Source: Fen-1258 sp964595365 (lineage in GTDB: Bacteria; Bacteroidota; Ignavibacteria; Ignavibacteriales; Melioribacteraceae). Taken from it: a DNA stretch of 25,718 nt. The stretch is taken from assembly GCA_964595365.1 (NCBI GenBank), contig CAZQQC010000029.1, forward strand, positions 1 through 25,718, written 5' to 3'. The translations under genes and the position numbers were made by a program. Shown one piece after another: positions 16,896 through 25,097 of this stretch. Every line of letters starts with the position of its first letter. The first letter of the stretch is position 1. Below the pieces are notes generated by a model. That model searched no databases and was not told the origin of the DNA. It saw nothing but the letters and a program-made list of their open reading frames with translations.

Positions 16896-17717
16896 GTTAG
16901 TAAGTTCTTCAAGATCAACTTTATGCAGATGTGTAATCTTCTTGCCTAAGAATCGTTCCGCTACCTCTCTAAACTTTGCCGGTACATCGCTTACATAAAA
17001 TTCATCATGCCCCTGATGCACCGATTGATTTCGCAATTGCCGTCCGTTCAAATAATCTTCAACTAATTGTGCGGCGGGGGTTCCGGAATCTACAAGATGG
17101 ACATTTTTTCCAACGATTTTCTGAATTGTACTTGCAAGAATTGGATAGTGTGTGCAGCCAAGAATCAAGCTGTCGATTTTTTTTTCTTTCAGTTCGATCA
17201 AATATTCTTTTGCAATCTGCTCGGTTACTTTATGATCCAGCCAGCCTTCTTCGGCAAGCGGTACAAACAGCGGACAGGCTTTTTCATAAATTTTTGTTTT
17301 CGGATTCAGCTTTTTCAATTCATGCGTGTATGCTCGATTATTAATTGTTGCATGCGTTCCAATTACCCCTACAATTCCTTTTCGGGATTCCTGCAATGCC
17401 ATCCTCGCACCGGGTTCGATCATTCCGATTACTGGAATCGTTAAAAATCTTTTCAGATCTTTCAATGCAACAGAAGAAGCCGTGTTGCATGCAACAACAA
17501 GCAGTTTAATATTTTTTCTTAACAAGAAGTTTGCCGCTTGAAGCGAATACTGAATAACAGTCTCGTTGGATTTTGATCCGTACGGCACACGTGCAGTATC
17601 TCCAAAATAAACTATGTTTTCGTTTGGCATCAAACGCGAGACAGCACGCACAACAGTCAATCCGCCAATACCCGAATCAAAAAAACCGATGGGATTTGTT
17701 CTGTTCATAAAATTCAA
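16890..17717 (-). CDS. murI: Glutamate racemase
   Basis: 275-aa cytosolic enzyme that makes D-glutamate for peptidoglycan. Two catalytic cysteines are in place: Cys77 in VVACNTASS and Cys188 in LGCTHYP. The N-terminal FFDSGIGGLTV motif carries Asp14, and YFGDTARVPYG is also present. Length is normal. Translation may instead start at Met4 (ATG at 17708), which gives the more usual N-terminus. It starts 8 bp after the glnD stop, so the two are probably one transcript. The 3' end runs into the heptad-repeat hairpin. Confidence 0.96.
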   Translation of the reverse strand: MNFMNRTNPIGFFDSGIGGLTVVRAVSRLMPNENIVYFGDTARVPYGSKSNETVIQYSLQAANFLLRKNIKLLVVACNTASSVALKDLKRFLTIPVIGMIEPGARMALQESRKGIVGVIGTHATINNRAYTHELKKLNPKTKIYEKACPLFVPLAEEGWLDHKVTEQIAKEYLIELKEKKIDSLILGCTHYPILASTIQKIVGKNVHLVDSGTPAAQLVEDYLNGRQLRNQSVHQGHDEFYVSDVPAKFREVAERFLGKKITHLHKVDLEELTNE

Positions 17718-17725
17718 TTTAACAC

Positions 17726-20281
17726 CTATAGCATTTCTTCAATTGTCCGGGTTAATTCGTGAGTGATAAGTTCGTAAACATCGGGCAAGATTTTCTTTCT
17801 GTTCCGGTCGAGTATATAAAATGAATCGACAACATCGTCCGCCTTCGTAGAAATTTTTGCAAAGTAAATTGAAAGCCCGAGCTCGTTCATTTTTTTTGTC
17901 ACTTGAAATAAAAGTCCTAAGCGGTCGGGAGAAAAAACATCAATGATTGTAAACTTATCGTGCTTTTCGAATGCAATTTTGATTTTTCCTTTGCGTTTGA
18001 AAAGTTTGCTTTCGAGACGCCGCCATTTTGATTTAATCTGATTAAACTCTTTCGTTATCTGCAGTTCATTTTCGATCGCAAGATTTAAATCTTTAACGAT
18101 CTTCGTATAACGTTCTTCCTCGATCGGTTTGTTCGTTCTAAAATCTGTTACGTTGAAACTATCTATAACAATTCCGTCTTTGCGGGTAAATATTTTTGCA
18201 TCGTGAATATTCAAATCGTTAATCGAGAGCGCACCGCACAGATGGGAAAGCAGCGCCTCGGAGTCTCTCGTAATAACAGTAACAACAGTGAACGGCTCGT
18301 CCACTTTGAAGAAGATCGAAACCGAAGAACCTTTTTCAATTTCTTCGATGTGCTGATTTATTTCTCCCGTAGAAAAATGCTGCATGTAACCGAGGTCATT
18401 AATCGATTCGATGTGATCGATGAATGAATCTTCGGAATAGATTTCCGCACCACTAATTATTTCCTGCAAATTGTACGAAAGCAGTTCCTGAGCAGTAATT
18501 CTATCGTCAAGCATCGTTTTTATTTTACGGTAGAGCTCGTTAAGCAACTCGCTCTTCCATTGAGTCCACACAACCTGCGATACTGCCGATAGATCTGCAT
18601 AAGTAAGCAGGTAAAGAAAATCTATTTGCCTTGAATCGGAAAACAATTGCGCAAAATTATTAAGCGTGGAAGGATCGTTGAGATTCCGCCGGAATGCAAC
18701 CTGTTCCATTATTAGGTGATTTCTAACCAGGAACTGAACAATTTCAATTTCATCCGGACCGTATCCGAGACGTTCCATCACAGAATTTGCAATTTCGGCA
18801 CCGATTATTTCATGCCCGGATATACTGATCGGTTTGGCTATATCGTGAAAAAGCACTGCGAGAAATAGAATATCCTTATCGCGTAACCCTTGAAAAAGTT
18901 TTCCGAGCGGAGAAATTTCGGTCGCTAAATTTTCAAGATTGTTAAGCGCAATTAGTGTATGCTCGTCGGCTGTGTAACAGTGATATACTCCGGGTTGAAA
19001 AAATCCGATGAGATCTTTGAACTCCGGCAGAAAAGCACCGAGTACGCCAAGCTCGTTCATTACAGTTAAGATTTTGCCGACATTCTTCGGAAGTTTTAGT
19101 ATCTCTCTGAAAAATACAGACGACTGCGGCTCGAATGTCTGGGTCTCTTCGTGATCGATAACGCTTTCAATTATTTGAGAACGCAAATTTTCGTCGAAGT
19201 GTGCGTCATAAAAACCTCGGTAATAAAATGCCCTTAGTATGTTCGAAAGTGAAAGCGGTGAAGTCCGGTTAATAGAAATAATATTACCTTTAAGAGTAAA
19301 ATCGGTATCAAGATGAATTGCAAGATATTTACTGATCGGCGGTGTTATTTCCTCGTGGTAACGTTTCATCATTGTTCGCGCAAAACGTTTTATAACATTT
19401 GCCGAATCGAAATACCTGCGCATGTATTGATGCCAACCGTCGCTGCTGTGTCCGTAAAAATTGGCGATTTTTTCCTGGTATGTGAATTCAAGACGATCGT
19501 TTTTATAATTGCAGATTAAATGAAGATGATTACGGGTGTTCAAGATCATCCGGTAACTTTCCTGAAGCCGTGTAACTGCTCTAGGAACTAAAACTTTTTC
19601 TTTTTTTAGAATTGATAAAAAATGCTGCGTCTGTGTGATTTCTTCCTGGGAAGTTAGAGAAAGATTATTTTGAAGCGTGTAAATCCATTCGACAAGCTGT
19701 ATATCCCGCAAACCGCCGGCAGTGTATTTTACATTTGGCTCTAGAACTTTTGCAGAATCACCGTATTTACGGTATCGTTCTTCAAGATCAACGAAATATT
19801 GGTTTATAAGTTCGCTTTTCTGTTTGGCAGAAATCGATTCGAATATTTTTTGAGTCCATGTTGTGTAAAGTTTTTCGTTGCCAAGAATGTATCTTGTTTC
19901 AAAAAACTGGGTGAATGCGTGAAGGTCCTCTTTTAGAAATCTTTTGATATCTGTAAACTCACGCACCGTGTGCGAAACTTCAATACCCGCATCCCAGAGC
20001 ATTGTAACGCAGTCTTTAATTGTTTTTTCGTTGCCGTCAATTTTTTCGAAGATGAACATTATATCAATATCGGAAAACGGAGAGAGCTCCCGCCGGCTAA
20101 AACTTCCAACGGAGGCAACAGCACACTTCAATTTTTGCGCATACAGTATTTTCTGAATATACTCTTCAACCAGCACGCTCCATTTTACACAAAACTTGAA
20201 TGGATCTCTGAGCAGTTCTTCATTGTGAAAAATGAGATCGCGGTCGTTAAAAAATTTTTCTTTCAGTTTAATTAGATTCAT
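17726..20281 (-). CDS. glnD: GlnD-type [protein-PII] uridylyltransferase / uridylyl-removing enzyme
   Basis: 851-aa multidomain protein with the GlnD architecture, close to the E. coli length of about 890. The nucleotidyltransferase domain has GSFSRRELSPFSDIDI at 59-74, with metal-binding Asp71 and Asp73. The HD hydrolase domain has FHDIAKP with His479-Asp480. Two C-terminal ACT domains lie at about 660-735 and 772-851 (the second has FSPDRLGLLFQV). GlnD adds or removes UMP on PII according to glutamine level, controlling nitrogen assimilation. No PII, glnA or amtB lies in the window. A divergent role, as in GlnD-like paralogues, cannot be ruled out, but all catalytic marks are intact. Confidence 0.9.
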   Translation of the reverse strand: MNLIKLKEKFFNDRDLIFHNEELLRDPFKFCVKWSVLVEEYIQKILYAQKLKCAVASVGSFSRRELSPFSDIDIMFIFEKIDGNEKTIKDCVTMLWDAGIEVSHTVREFTDIKRFLKEDLHAFTQFFETRYILGNEKLYTTWTQKIFESISAKQKSELINQYFVDLEERYRKYGDSAKVLEPNVKYTAGGLRDIQLVEWIYTLQNNLSLTSQEEITQTQHFLSILKKEKVLVPRAVTRLQESYRMILNTRNHLHLICNYKNDRLEFTYQEKIANFYGHSSDGWHQYMRRYFDSANVIKRFARTMMKRYHEEITPPISKYLAIHLDTDFTLKGNIISINRTSPLSLSNILRAFYYRGFYDAHFDENLRSQIIESVIDHEETQTFEPQSSVFFREILKLPKNVGKILTVMNELGVLGAFLPEFKDLIGFFQPGVYHCYTADEHTLIALNNLENLATEISPLGKLFQGLRDKDILFLAVLFHDIAKPISISGHEIIGAEIANSVMERLGYGPDEIEIVQFLVRNHLIMEQVAFRRNLNDPSTLNNFAQLFSDSRQIDFLYLLTYADLSAVSQVVWTQWKSELLNELYRKIKTMLDDRITAQELLSYNLQEIISGAEIYSEDSFIDHIESINDLGYMQHFSTGEINQHIEEIEKGSSVSIFFKVDEPFTVVTVITRDSEALLSHLCGALSINDLNIHDAKIFTRKDGIVIDSFNVTDFRTNKPIEEERYTKIVKDLNLAIENELQITKEFNQIKSKWRRLESKLFKRKGKIKIAFEKHDKFTIIDVFSPDRLGLLFQVTKKMNELGLSIYFAKISTKADDVVDSFYILDRNRKKILPDVYELITHELTRTIEEML

Positions 20282-20294
20282 TTTTTATATACTA

Positions 20295-20321
20295 GTAGGA
20301 GCGCGGTTGCCTTGCCCCTAC
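20295..20321. repeat. GC-rich hairpin between tpl and glnD
   Basis: GTAGGAGC (20295-20302) pairs with GCCCCTAC (20314-20321) over 8 bp with one G-T wobble, loop 11 nt. It stands out in AT-rich surroundings. On the minus strand it lies just after the tpl stop and before glnD, without a clear T-tract. It may be a terminator or a member of a dispersed palindromic repeat family. Confidence 0.55.
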
Positions 20322-20351
20322 ATATCGAGAATGAATTATATCTCAAATAAA

Positions 20352-21740
20352 TTATATTTTTTTAAATCTTGCCTGGAAAAATCTCAAGTGCTTCGGCTCG
20401 TAAACCATTTTCAAGCCTGTAATCTTTTTTCTATCCTCATAAACTTGCGCAATTGATTCCACCATAACATCGATATGAGCTTGTGTATAAACACGTCGCG
20501 GAAAAGTTAAACGAACAAGTTCAAGTTTAGGATAACGATTCTTGCCGGTCAGAGGATCGCGTCCGGCAGAAACAATACCTCTTTCCATTCCGCGTACACC
20601 GGAATCGATATAAATTTCGGCAGCTAAAGTTTGAGCCGGGAATAAATCCTGTTCAAGATGGGGTAAGAATTTTTTTGCATCGAGAAAAATTGCATGTCCG
20701 CCAAAAGGATAAACCAGCGGGATATTATATTTTTCAAGCTGCCTTCCGCAGTATTCAACTTGGCCGATGCGGGCTTTAATATTATCGAACTCAATCATTT
20801 CTTCTATGCCGCGCGCCATCGCTTCCATATCGCGTCCGGCTAGTCCGCCGTAAGTATGAAGACCTTCGTAAATAACAACCATGTTGCTGGCTTCTTCGTA
20901 AACATGTTTGTTGCGCGTTGCAAGAAACCCGCCGATGTTAACCATCAAATCTTTTTTCGCGCTCACCCATAATCCGTCGAAGTACGAACACATCTCTTTT
21001 AGAATTTGTGCAATAGATTTGTCTCCGTAACCTTTCTCGCGTACTTTGACAAAGTAAGCATTCTCCGTTGCACGTGTTGCATCGAACCAAAGTTTAATGC
21101 CATGTTTTTGAGTGAGTTTGTAAATTTCTTTTAAGTTTGCCATCGAGAACGGCTGACCGCCTGCCATGTTAACCGGACCGGCCATGCTGACGTAGGGAAT
21201 TTTTTGGGCACCAACTTTTTTAATCAAGTCTTTCAATTTTTGTGGATCTATATTTCCTTTAAATGGATGTTTATTTTGAGCATTGTGAGCTTCATCAATA
21301 ATTACATCAACAAATTTTCCGCCGGCTAATTCCTGATGTTCACGTGTTGTAGTAAAATACATGTTGCCGGGAATAAATTCTCCCGGTTTGATCATGATTT
21401 TTGAAATTATATGTTCGGCAGCACGGCCTTGATGGGTAGGAACAAAGAACGGCATTCCATAATACTTCTTAACATTATCCCAGAGGTAATAAAAATTTTT
21501 GCTGCCGGCATAAGCTTCATCGCCGAGCATCATTCCCGCCCACTGGTAATCGCTCATCGCATTGGTACCGCTATCGGTTAATAGATCGATGTAAACGTCA
21601 TCGGATTTAAGCAAGAAAGTATTGTATCCGGCTTCCTTCGCACATTTTTCTCTGTATGGTCTTGTTGTCATTTTAATTGGCTCAACCATTTTTATTTTGA
21701 ACGGTTCAGCCCAGCTTCTTTTTATTATTTTTTTTGCCAT
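20352..21740 (-). CDS. tpl: Tyrosine phenol-lyase
   Basis: 462-aa PLP enzyme of the beta-eliminating lyase family (tyrosine phenol-lyase and tryptophanase). The PLP lysine is Lys263 in SAKKD. Three positions that separate the two enzymes all carry the tyrosine phenol-lyase residue: Thr130 in YFTTTR (Asp in E. coli tryptophanase), Arg387 in MERG (Ile in tryptophanase) and Phe454 in LRFF (His in tryptophanase). With a constant offset of 6 these match Thr124, Arg381 and Phe448 of the Citrobacter freundii enzyme, as remembered. Predicted reaction: L-tyrosine to phenol, pyruvate and ammonia. It stands alone between queF and glnD. No tyrosine permease or TyrR-like gene is visible. Confidence 0.92.
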   Translation of the reverse strand: MAKKIIKRSWAEPFKIKMVEPIKMTTRPYREKCAKEAGYNTFLLKSDDVYIDLLTDSGTNAMSDYQWAGMMLGDEAYAGSKNFYYLWDNVKKYYGMPFFVPTHQGRAAEHIISKIMIKPGEFIPGNMYFTTTREHQELAGGKFVDVIIDEAHNAQNKHPFKGNIDPQKLKDLIKKVGAQKIPYVSMAGPVNMAGGQPFSMANLKEIYKLTQKHGIKLWFDATRATENAYFVKVREKGYGDKSIAQILKEMCSYFDGLWVSAKKDLMVNIGGFLATRNKHVYEEASNMVVIYEGLHTYGGLAGRDMEAMARGIEEMIEFDNIKARIGQVEYCGRQLEKYNIPLVYPFGGHAIFLDAKKFLPHLEQDLFPAQTLAAEIYIDSGVRGMERGIVSAGRDPLTGKNRYPKLELVRLTFPRRVYTQAHIDVMVESIAQVYEDRKKITGLKMVYEPKHLRFFQARFKKI

Positions 21741-21762
21741 AATTTTTCCTTCTTGAGACCTG

Positions 21763-21849
21763 TGATTAGTTATCGGTTTTAACCTGCTTGTGGCAGATTG
21801 ACTAATGTTTTTAACTTACTAGCTTACTGCTAAAAGCTAATTCAGGTTA
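21763..21849 (-). promoter_or_regulatory. Structured leader candidate upstream of tpl
   Basis: The 106-bp gap between queF and tpl holds nested inverted repeats on the minus strand. TAACCTG (21849-21843) pairs with CAGGTTA (21786-21780). Inside are TAGCTT/AAGCTA (21839-21834 with 21825-21820) and CTGC/GCAG. A further ATTAGT (21806-21801) could pair with ACTAAT (21770-21765), crossing the first stem as an alternative fold. The first stem begins at the queF TAA. No promoter match and no U-tract were found. It may be a queF 3' structure instead of a tpl leader. Confidence 0.3.
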
Positions 21850-22221
21850 TATAAATTTCTTTTTGAGTTTTTTCCTTTTTTGCTCTGCGATAATTTCGGA
21901 TGATATGCCGCCGCGTGTATTAAACCTTGCAGTAATTTTCATGTAACGCGGTTTGCAAACTTTTGATAGGTCATTAAGTATTCGGTTGGTAACCGCCTCA
22001 AAATAAATTCCGTCGTTGCGGAACGATTGCAGGTAAAACTTATATGATTTTAACTCAACACAAATCTTATCCGGAACATATTCGAGAATAATTGTTGCAA
22101 AGTCCGGCTGTCCGGTAACCGGACAAAGTGAAGTGAACTCCGGCGCCGTGTGAATAATTGTGTAATCTCTCTCCGGATTTGGATTTGGAAATATTGCGAG
22201 AAGTTTAGTTCTGTCTTGCAT
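21847..22221 (-). CDS. queF: NADPH-dependent 7-cyano-7-deazaguanine (preQ0) reductase
   Basis: 124-aa unimodular QueF that reduces preQ0 to preQ1 on the way to queuosine in tRNA. The catalytic Cys33 lies in FTSLCPVTGQPDF with Asp40 seven residues later, as in characterised QueF proteins. The family motif ELKSYKFYLQSFRND is at 56-70. Length is near the short-type norm, with a somewhat shortened N-terminus (MQDRTKLLAIFPNPNPERDY). queC, an earlier enzyme of the same pathway, lies at the right edge in the same orientation. The two are separated by an inserted block that also contains a remnant of another queF (23423-23494). Confidence 0.95.
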   Translation of the reverse strand: MQDRTKLLAIFPNPNPERDYTIIHTAPEFTSLCPVTGQPDFATIILEYVPDKICVELKSYKFYLQSFRNDGIYFEAVTNRILNDLSKVCKPRYMKITARFNTRGGISSEIIAEQKRKKLKKKFI

Positions 22222-22312
22222 AAATCATTATTCTTAGTTACCAATTTCTAACAAAAGAACTTTTTCGTTTTACAAAAATCTTCAACCGAATATAAAATTT
22301 ATGTAAATCCAT

Positions 22313-23368
22313 TCAAGTAAGTGCAACCTTTTCTTTCCTAAGAGAAGTGTTTCTTCCCTTAGTCAGTTTTAATTTTGCGGCCATTGCAGCTACTGCTTTT
22401 GTGCCTCTTTCTAAAGCCGCAGATATTTCTTCTAGGGAAATACGACCGTAATTTTTTTCCAGATATTCCTTATCACTAATACTCCACGGTCGTGGGCGAC
22501 CGGCGCTAATTCCAAGCGGGCCGGCACTGTTGATAATTGCATTGACACTTCTATTAAGCCGTTGTGCAATTTCTCTAGTCGGAATTTTTTTATAATTCTG
22601 TCTGATAAATTCTCTTTCCTCATCGGTCCATATACGTCCTTTCTCGCGTGTTCTTAATCCTAATCTGCTTGCTTGATGTGTTACGGCATTTCGCGTTACA
22701 CCAAGATCTTTTGCTATCTCTCCATATTTTTTTTTATTGAAATACTTGGCGAGATGGTTATTTTCTTTTTTAGTCCACTCGTGATCATGCACCGGTCTAT
22801 TTATACCTAGACACTGAGCCTGCATAAGGACGGCATATCGGCTCCTATGCAATATATTACATATTTTATCAATTGAATTTTTCCTTTCGGGGTACAATTC
22901 CCTAAGAATAGTTTTTTCTTCTTCCGACCATATTTTAGCCCTGGGTCCTCTCAGATTTAGCAGTTTGGCTCTTCCAAGAATAGATGGTATAGTTCTTTTA
23001 AGCGTGCGGGCAATTGAAACTTTTTTTCTATCGTTATAATGCCTTCGTAAATAATTATCTTCCCATACTTCCCACGGACGCATGCCGTCATAACGAATTC
23101 CAAGAACAGCTGCTTTTGCAGTAACGACATTAGGGTTCTTACCCAATTTTTTTGCGACGTATTGAGATCCTTTCTTTTTATAATGTTTTTTTAGGAATGA
23201 TATTTCATCGTCGTTCCATACAGGAGGAATATGAAGACCAAGCTTTGCCGCTTTAGCCATTACACTATTACGACTGCGGTTTACAGTTTCGGCAACATAT
23301 CGTGAACCCTTCGAGGTATAGTGTTCTTTAAGAATATTTAACTCTTCTTCCGTCCACTTGTTGATCAT
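22313..23368 (-). CDS. Seven-repeat GcrA/Myb-like helix-turn-helix protein
   Basis: 351-aa basic protein made almost wholly of seven tandem repeats of 46-51 residues, starting at W5, W51, W99, W147, W198, W247 and W295. Each runs W-x3-(E/D)-x3-(L/I), an aromatic about five residues on, a turn, an IA/VA helix, then a variable recognition helix ending in A-x2-LG(L/I). The pattern resembles the N-terminal HTH of GcrA and the SANT/Myb-like fold; repeat 5 (GVTRNAVTHQASRLGL) is closest to GcrA. Recognition-helix residues differ between repeats, for example RSRNSV, KNPNVV, RTIPSI and RGTKAV. There is no nuclease, transposase or other catalytic domain. It is predicted to bind a long DNA site. The gene lies between a queF remnant and queF, beside a restriction-modification pair. 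Function unknown. Confidence 0.85.
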   Translation of the reverse strand: MINKWTEEELNILKEHYTSKGSRYVAETVNRSRNSVMAKAAKLGLHIPPVWNDDEISFLKKHYKKKGSQYVAKKLGKNPNVVTAKAAVLGIRYDGMRPWEVWEDNYLRRHYNDRKKVSIARTLKRTIPSILGRAKLLNLRGPRAKIWSEEEKTILRELYPERKNSIDKICNILHRSRYAVLMQAQCLGINRPVHDHEWTKKENNHLAKYFNKKKYGEIAKDLGVTRNAVTHQASRLGLRTREKGRIWTDEEREFIRQNYKKIPTREIAQRLNRSVNAIINSAGPLGISAGRPRPWSISDKEYLEKNYGRISLEEISAALERGTKAVAAMAAKLKLTKGRNTSLRKEKVALT

Positions 23369-23422
23369 ACTTTACAAACGTTTATTTCGTATTCAATTTT
23401 GATATTTAATTTAATCAGAAAT

Positions 23423-23494
23423 TCAAATAATTGTAAAATTTCTTCTCTCATTAGGGTTTGGAAAGGTTACGAGAAGTTTTGTTTTGTCGGTCAT
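23423..23494 (-). pseudogene. 5' remnant of a second, diverged queF
   Basis: The ATG at 23494 overlaps the endonuclease stop as ATGA. It opens a 23-codon frame (MTDKTKLLVTFPNPNERRNF, then TII and TGA). Aligned without gaps to the intact queF (MQDRTKLLAIFPNPNPERDYTII), 15 of 23 residues are identical, but the frame stops before the catalytic cysteine. It is too diverged for a fresh local duplication and is best explained as the start of a queF from another strain or species, brought in with the restriction-modification genes. The homology appears to stop at the TGA. Confidence 0.8.
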
Positions 23495-24240
23495 AAATTA
23501 ACCTTCATCGTTTTCTTGCCTGAATTAAACTGAACAATTTTTTTCCAATCAATATTGCCATTGTCACAAAACTCATTCGAGAATTGTTGAGTAAAGATAT
23601 TTATTTGTTTGGCATATTCAAGTTCATACTCTTGACTTCTTTCCTTAGCTTGATAAGCAAGAGGCTCTATAATTTCTTTATATAGATCAGAATTGTTAGA
23701 AATTAATTCCCAGAATTGTTGTCCAGCAATTTTTTGGTATTCTCCTTTATCAATTTTCGCGACTCTTCCGTAGCAACAACCATTAATAGCTTCTACAGAC
23801 ATTCTCTTCGCATTCGTTCTTAATCGCTGTCTCGCTTTTCTAAAGCTCTCTTTCATTTTAGCAACCTGAGAAGAGTTTCCCCAATTTGTTCCAGATTTTA
23901 CCGCGACTACATAAATCACCTTGTTTTTTATGAATTCGAGATCAAGTCCTTCAGCAGAAGATTTTTTACCGGAATAAACCTTTCCACAGACAAAAATTGC
24001 AAGCCTTTCAAGAAAACCACCAAACATGGTTTCCTCTTGCGATGAAATGTATGCACTAACTAAATTCTCTACGAACTTCTGTGAAGTGAGTATATTCTTT
24101 GCTTTAAATAAGTATGGATTTTTTTGAAGAAGTAACTTGGGGAAATTTAACTTACTTAATCCCTTTAGTCTTGCTTCGTGAAATGAACCAATATTTTCTT
24201 CAACGTATTTTTTTACGTCTTCCAGTTTTAGTTTTGCCAT
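23491..24240 (-). CDS. Type II restriction endonuclease, PmeII-like
   Basis: 249-aa protein that I match from memory to the PmeII-like type II restriction endonucleases: KNPYLFKAKN at 40-49, FGGFLERLAIFV at 73-84, GLDLEF at 98-103 and VAVKSGTNWGNSSQ at 112-125. These give a plausible PD-(D/E)xK site with Glu78, Asp100 and Lys115. The usual second acidic residue before the lysine is Ala113, so Gln125 or another residue may substitute. It overlaps the methyltransferase gene by 41 bp, typical of a coupled restriction-modification pair in which the methylase is made first. Recognition sequence unknown. Base composition is similar to its neighbours, with slightly more adenine-rich codons. Confidence 0.8.
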   Translation of the reverse strand: MAKLKLEDVKKYVEENIGSFHEARLKGLSKLNFPKLLLQKNPYLFKAKNILTSQKFVENLVSAYISSQEETMFGGFLERLAIFVCGKVYSGKKSSAEGLDLEFIKNKVIYVVAVKSGTNWGNSSQVAKMKESFRKARQRLRTNAKRMSVEAINGCCYGRVAKIDKGEYQKIAGQQFWELISNNSDLYKEIIEPLAYQAKERSQEYELEYAKQINIFTQQFSNEFCDNGNIDWKKIVQFNSGKKTMKVNL

Positions 24241-25075
24241 ATTTCACCTTGGGTTCAGCTGCAAATATATTTTGACTTAATTGATTATCAGCCAATCTAT
24301 AGAATTCTTTCACAATTTCTATTCCGAGTCCAATTCTTCCCATCTTGTTTGCAACAATTACGGTTGTTCCTGAACCCATGAAAGGATCCAGGACTACATC
24401 ACCTTCTTTTGTAAATAGCTTAATAAACCATTCAGGAAGTTCTTCAGGAAAAGTTGCGCTATGTTCTTTGTTGTTACATTCAGTGGCAAGATGTAAAACA
24501 TTTGAAGGATAAACTAAGTTGCGTCCTAACCAATTTGATACGTTCTTGCCAAAACCACTTCCATTTTTTGCATTGTCTCTTATCTTGTCGGTAGAGCTCA
24601 AATTTTTTAGACGCGATTTAGCCCAATCACCAATTGGTATCATAACTTCTTCTTGGTACATATTGAAATGCTTTGCTTTGTTAAATTGTAACAATCTTTC
24701 CCATGAATCGCGAAATCTGTTTGGCCATTTTCCAGGATAAGAATTTTTCTTATGCCATATAAATTCTTCCGTCCATAGCCAGCCTTGCCTTCGCATTTCA
24801 TGGATTAAATCAATTACATAAGTATGCCTCTCCCCATTAACAACTTTTTCTTTTATGTTCAAAACAAATGTACCGGTTGGTTTTAATACTCTTAACAATT
24901 CATTTGAAAAAGGTAAAAACCACTCAACGTATTTCTCCGGGTGAATTCCGCCATAAGAACTCTTTCTACTATCAGCATAAGGAGGGGAAGTGAATATCAA
25001 GTCTATTGAATTAGTTTCAAATGTTTTTAGTACTTCTCTTGAATTACCAAGATATATTTTTGTTTTTTTTAACAT
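24200..25075 (-). CDS. Site-specific DNA methyltransferase, beta class (N4-cytosine or N6-adenine)
   Basis: 291-aa amino-methyltransferase. Catalytic motif IV TSPPY is at 29-33 and precedes the AdoMet-binding motif I DPFMGSGTT at 230-238, the order of beta-class enzymes. SPPY favours N4-cytosine but N6-adenine is possible. Between them is a conserved block (YPGKWPNRFRDSWERLLQF, MGDWAKS-like PIGDWAKSRLKNLS, GSGFGKNVSNWLGR) that would carry specificity. I start at ATG 25075, where MLKKTKIYLGNSREVL begins the fold. An upstream ATG at 25135 would add 20 residues and overlap the preceding small ORF. It protects host sites against the partner endonuclease, whose gene overlaps by 41 bp. Confidence 0.9.
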   Translation of the reverse strand: MLKKTKIYLGNSREVLKTFETNSIDLIFTSPPYADSRKSSYGGIHPEKYVEWFLPFSNELLRVLKPTGTFVLNIKEKVVNGERHTYVIDLIHEMRRQGWLWTEEFIWHKKNSYPGKWPNRFRDSWERLLQFNKAKHFNMYQEEVMIPIGDWAKSRLKNLSSTDKIRDNAKNGSGFGKNVSNWLGRNLVYPSNVLHLATECNNKEHSATFPEELPEWFIKLFTKEGDVVLDPFMGSGTTVIVANKMGRIGLGIEIVKEFYRLADNQLSQNIFAAEPKVKYGKTKTGRRKKIR

Positions 25076-25097
25076 TAAAAATCTTTCAGATATTGAT

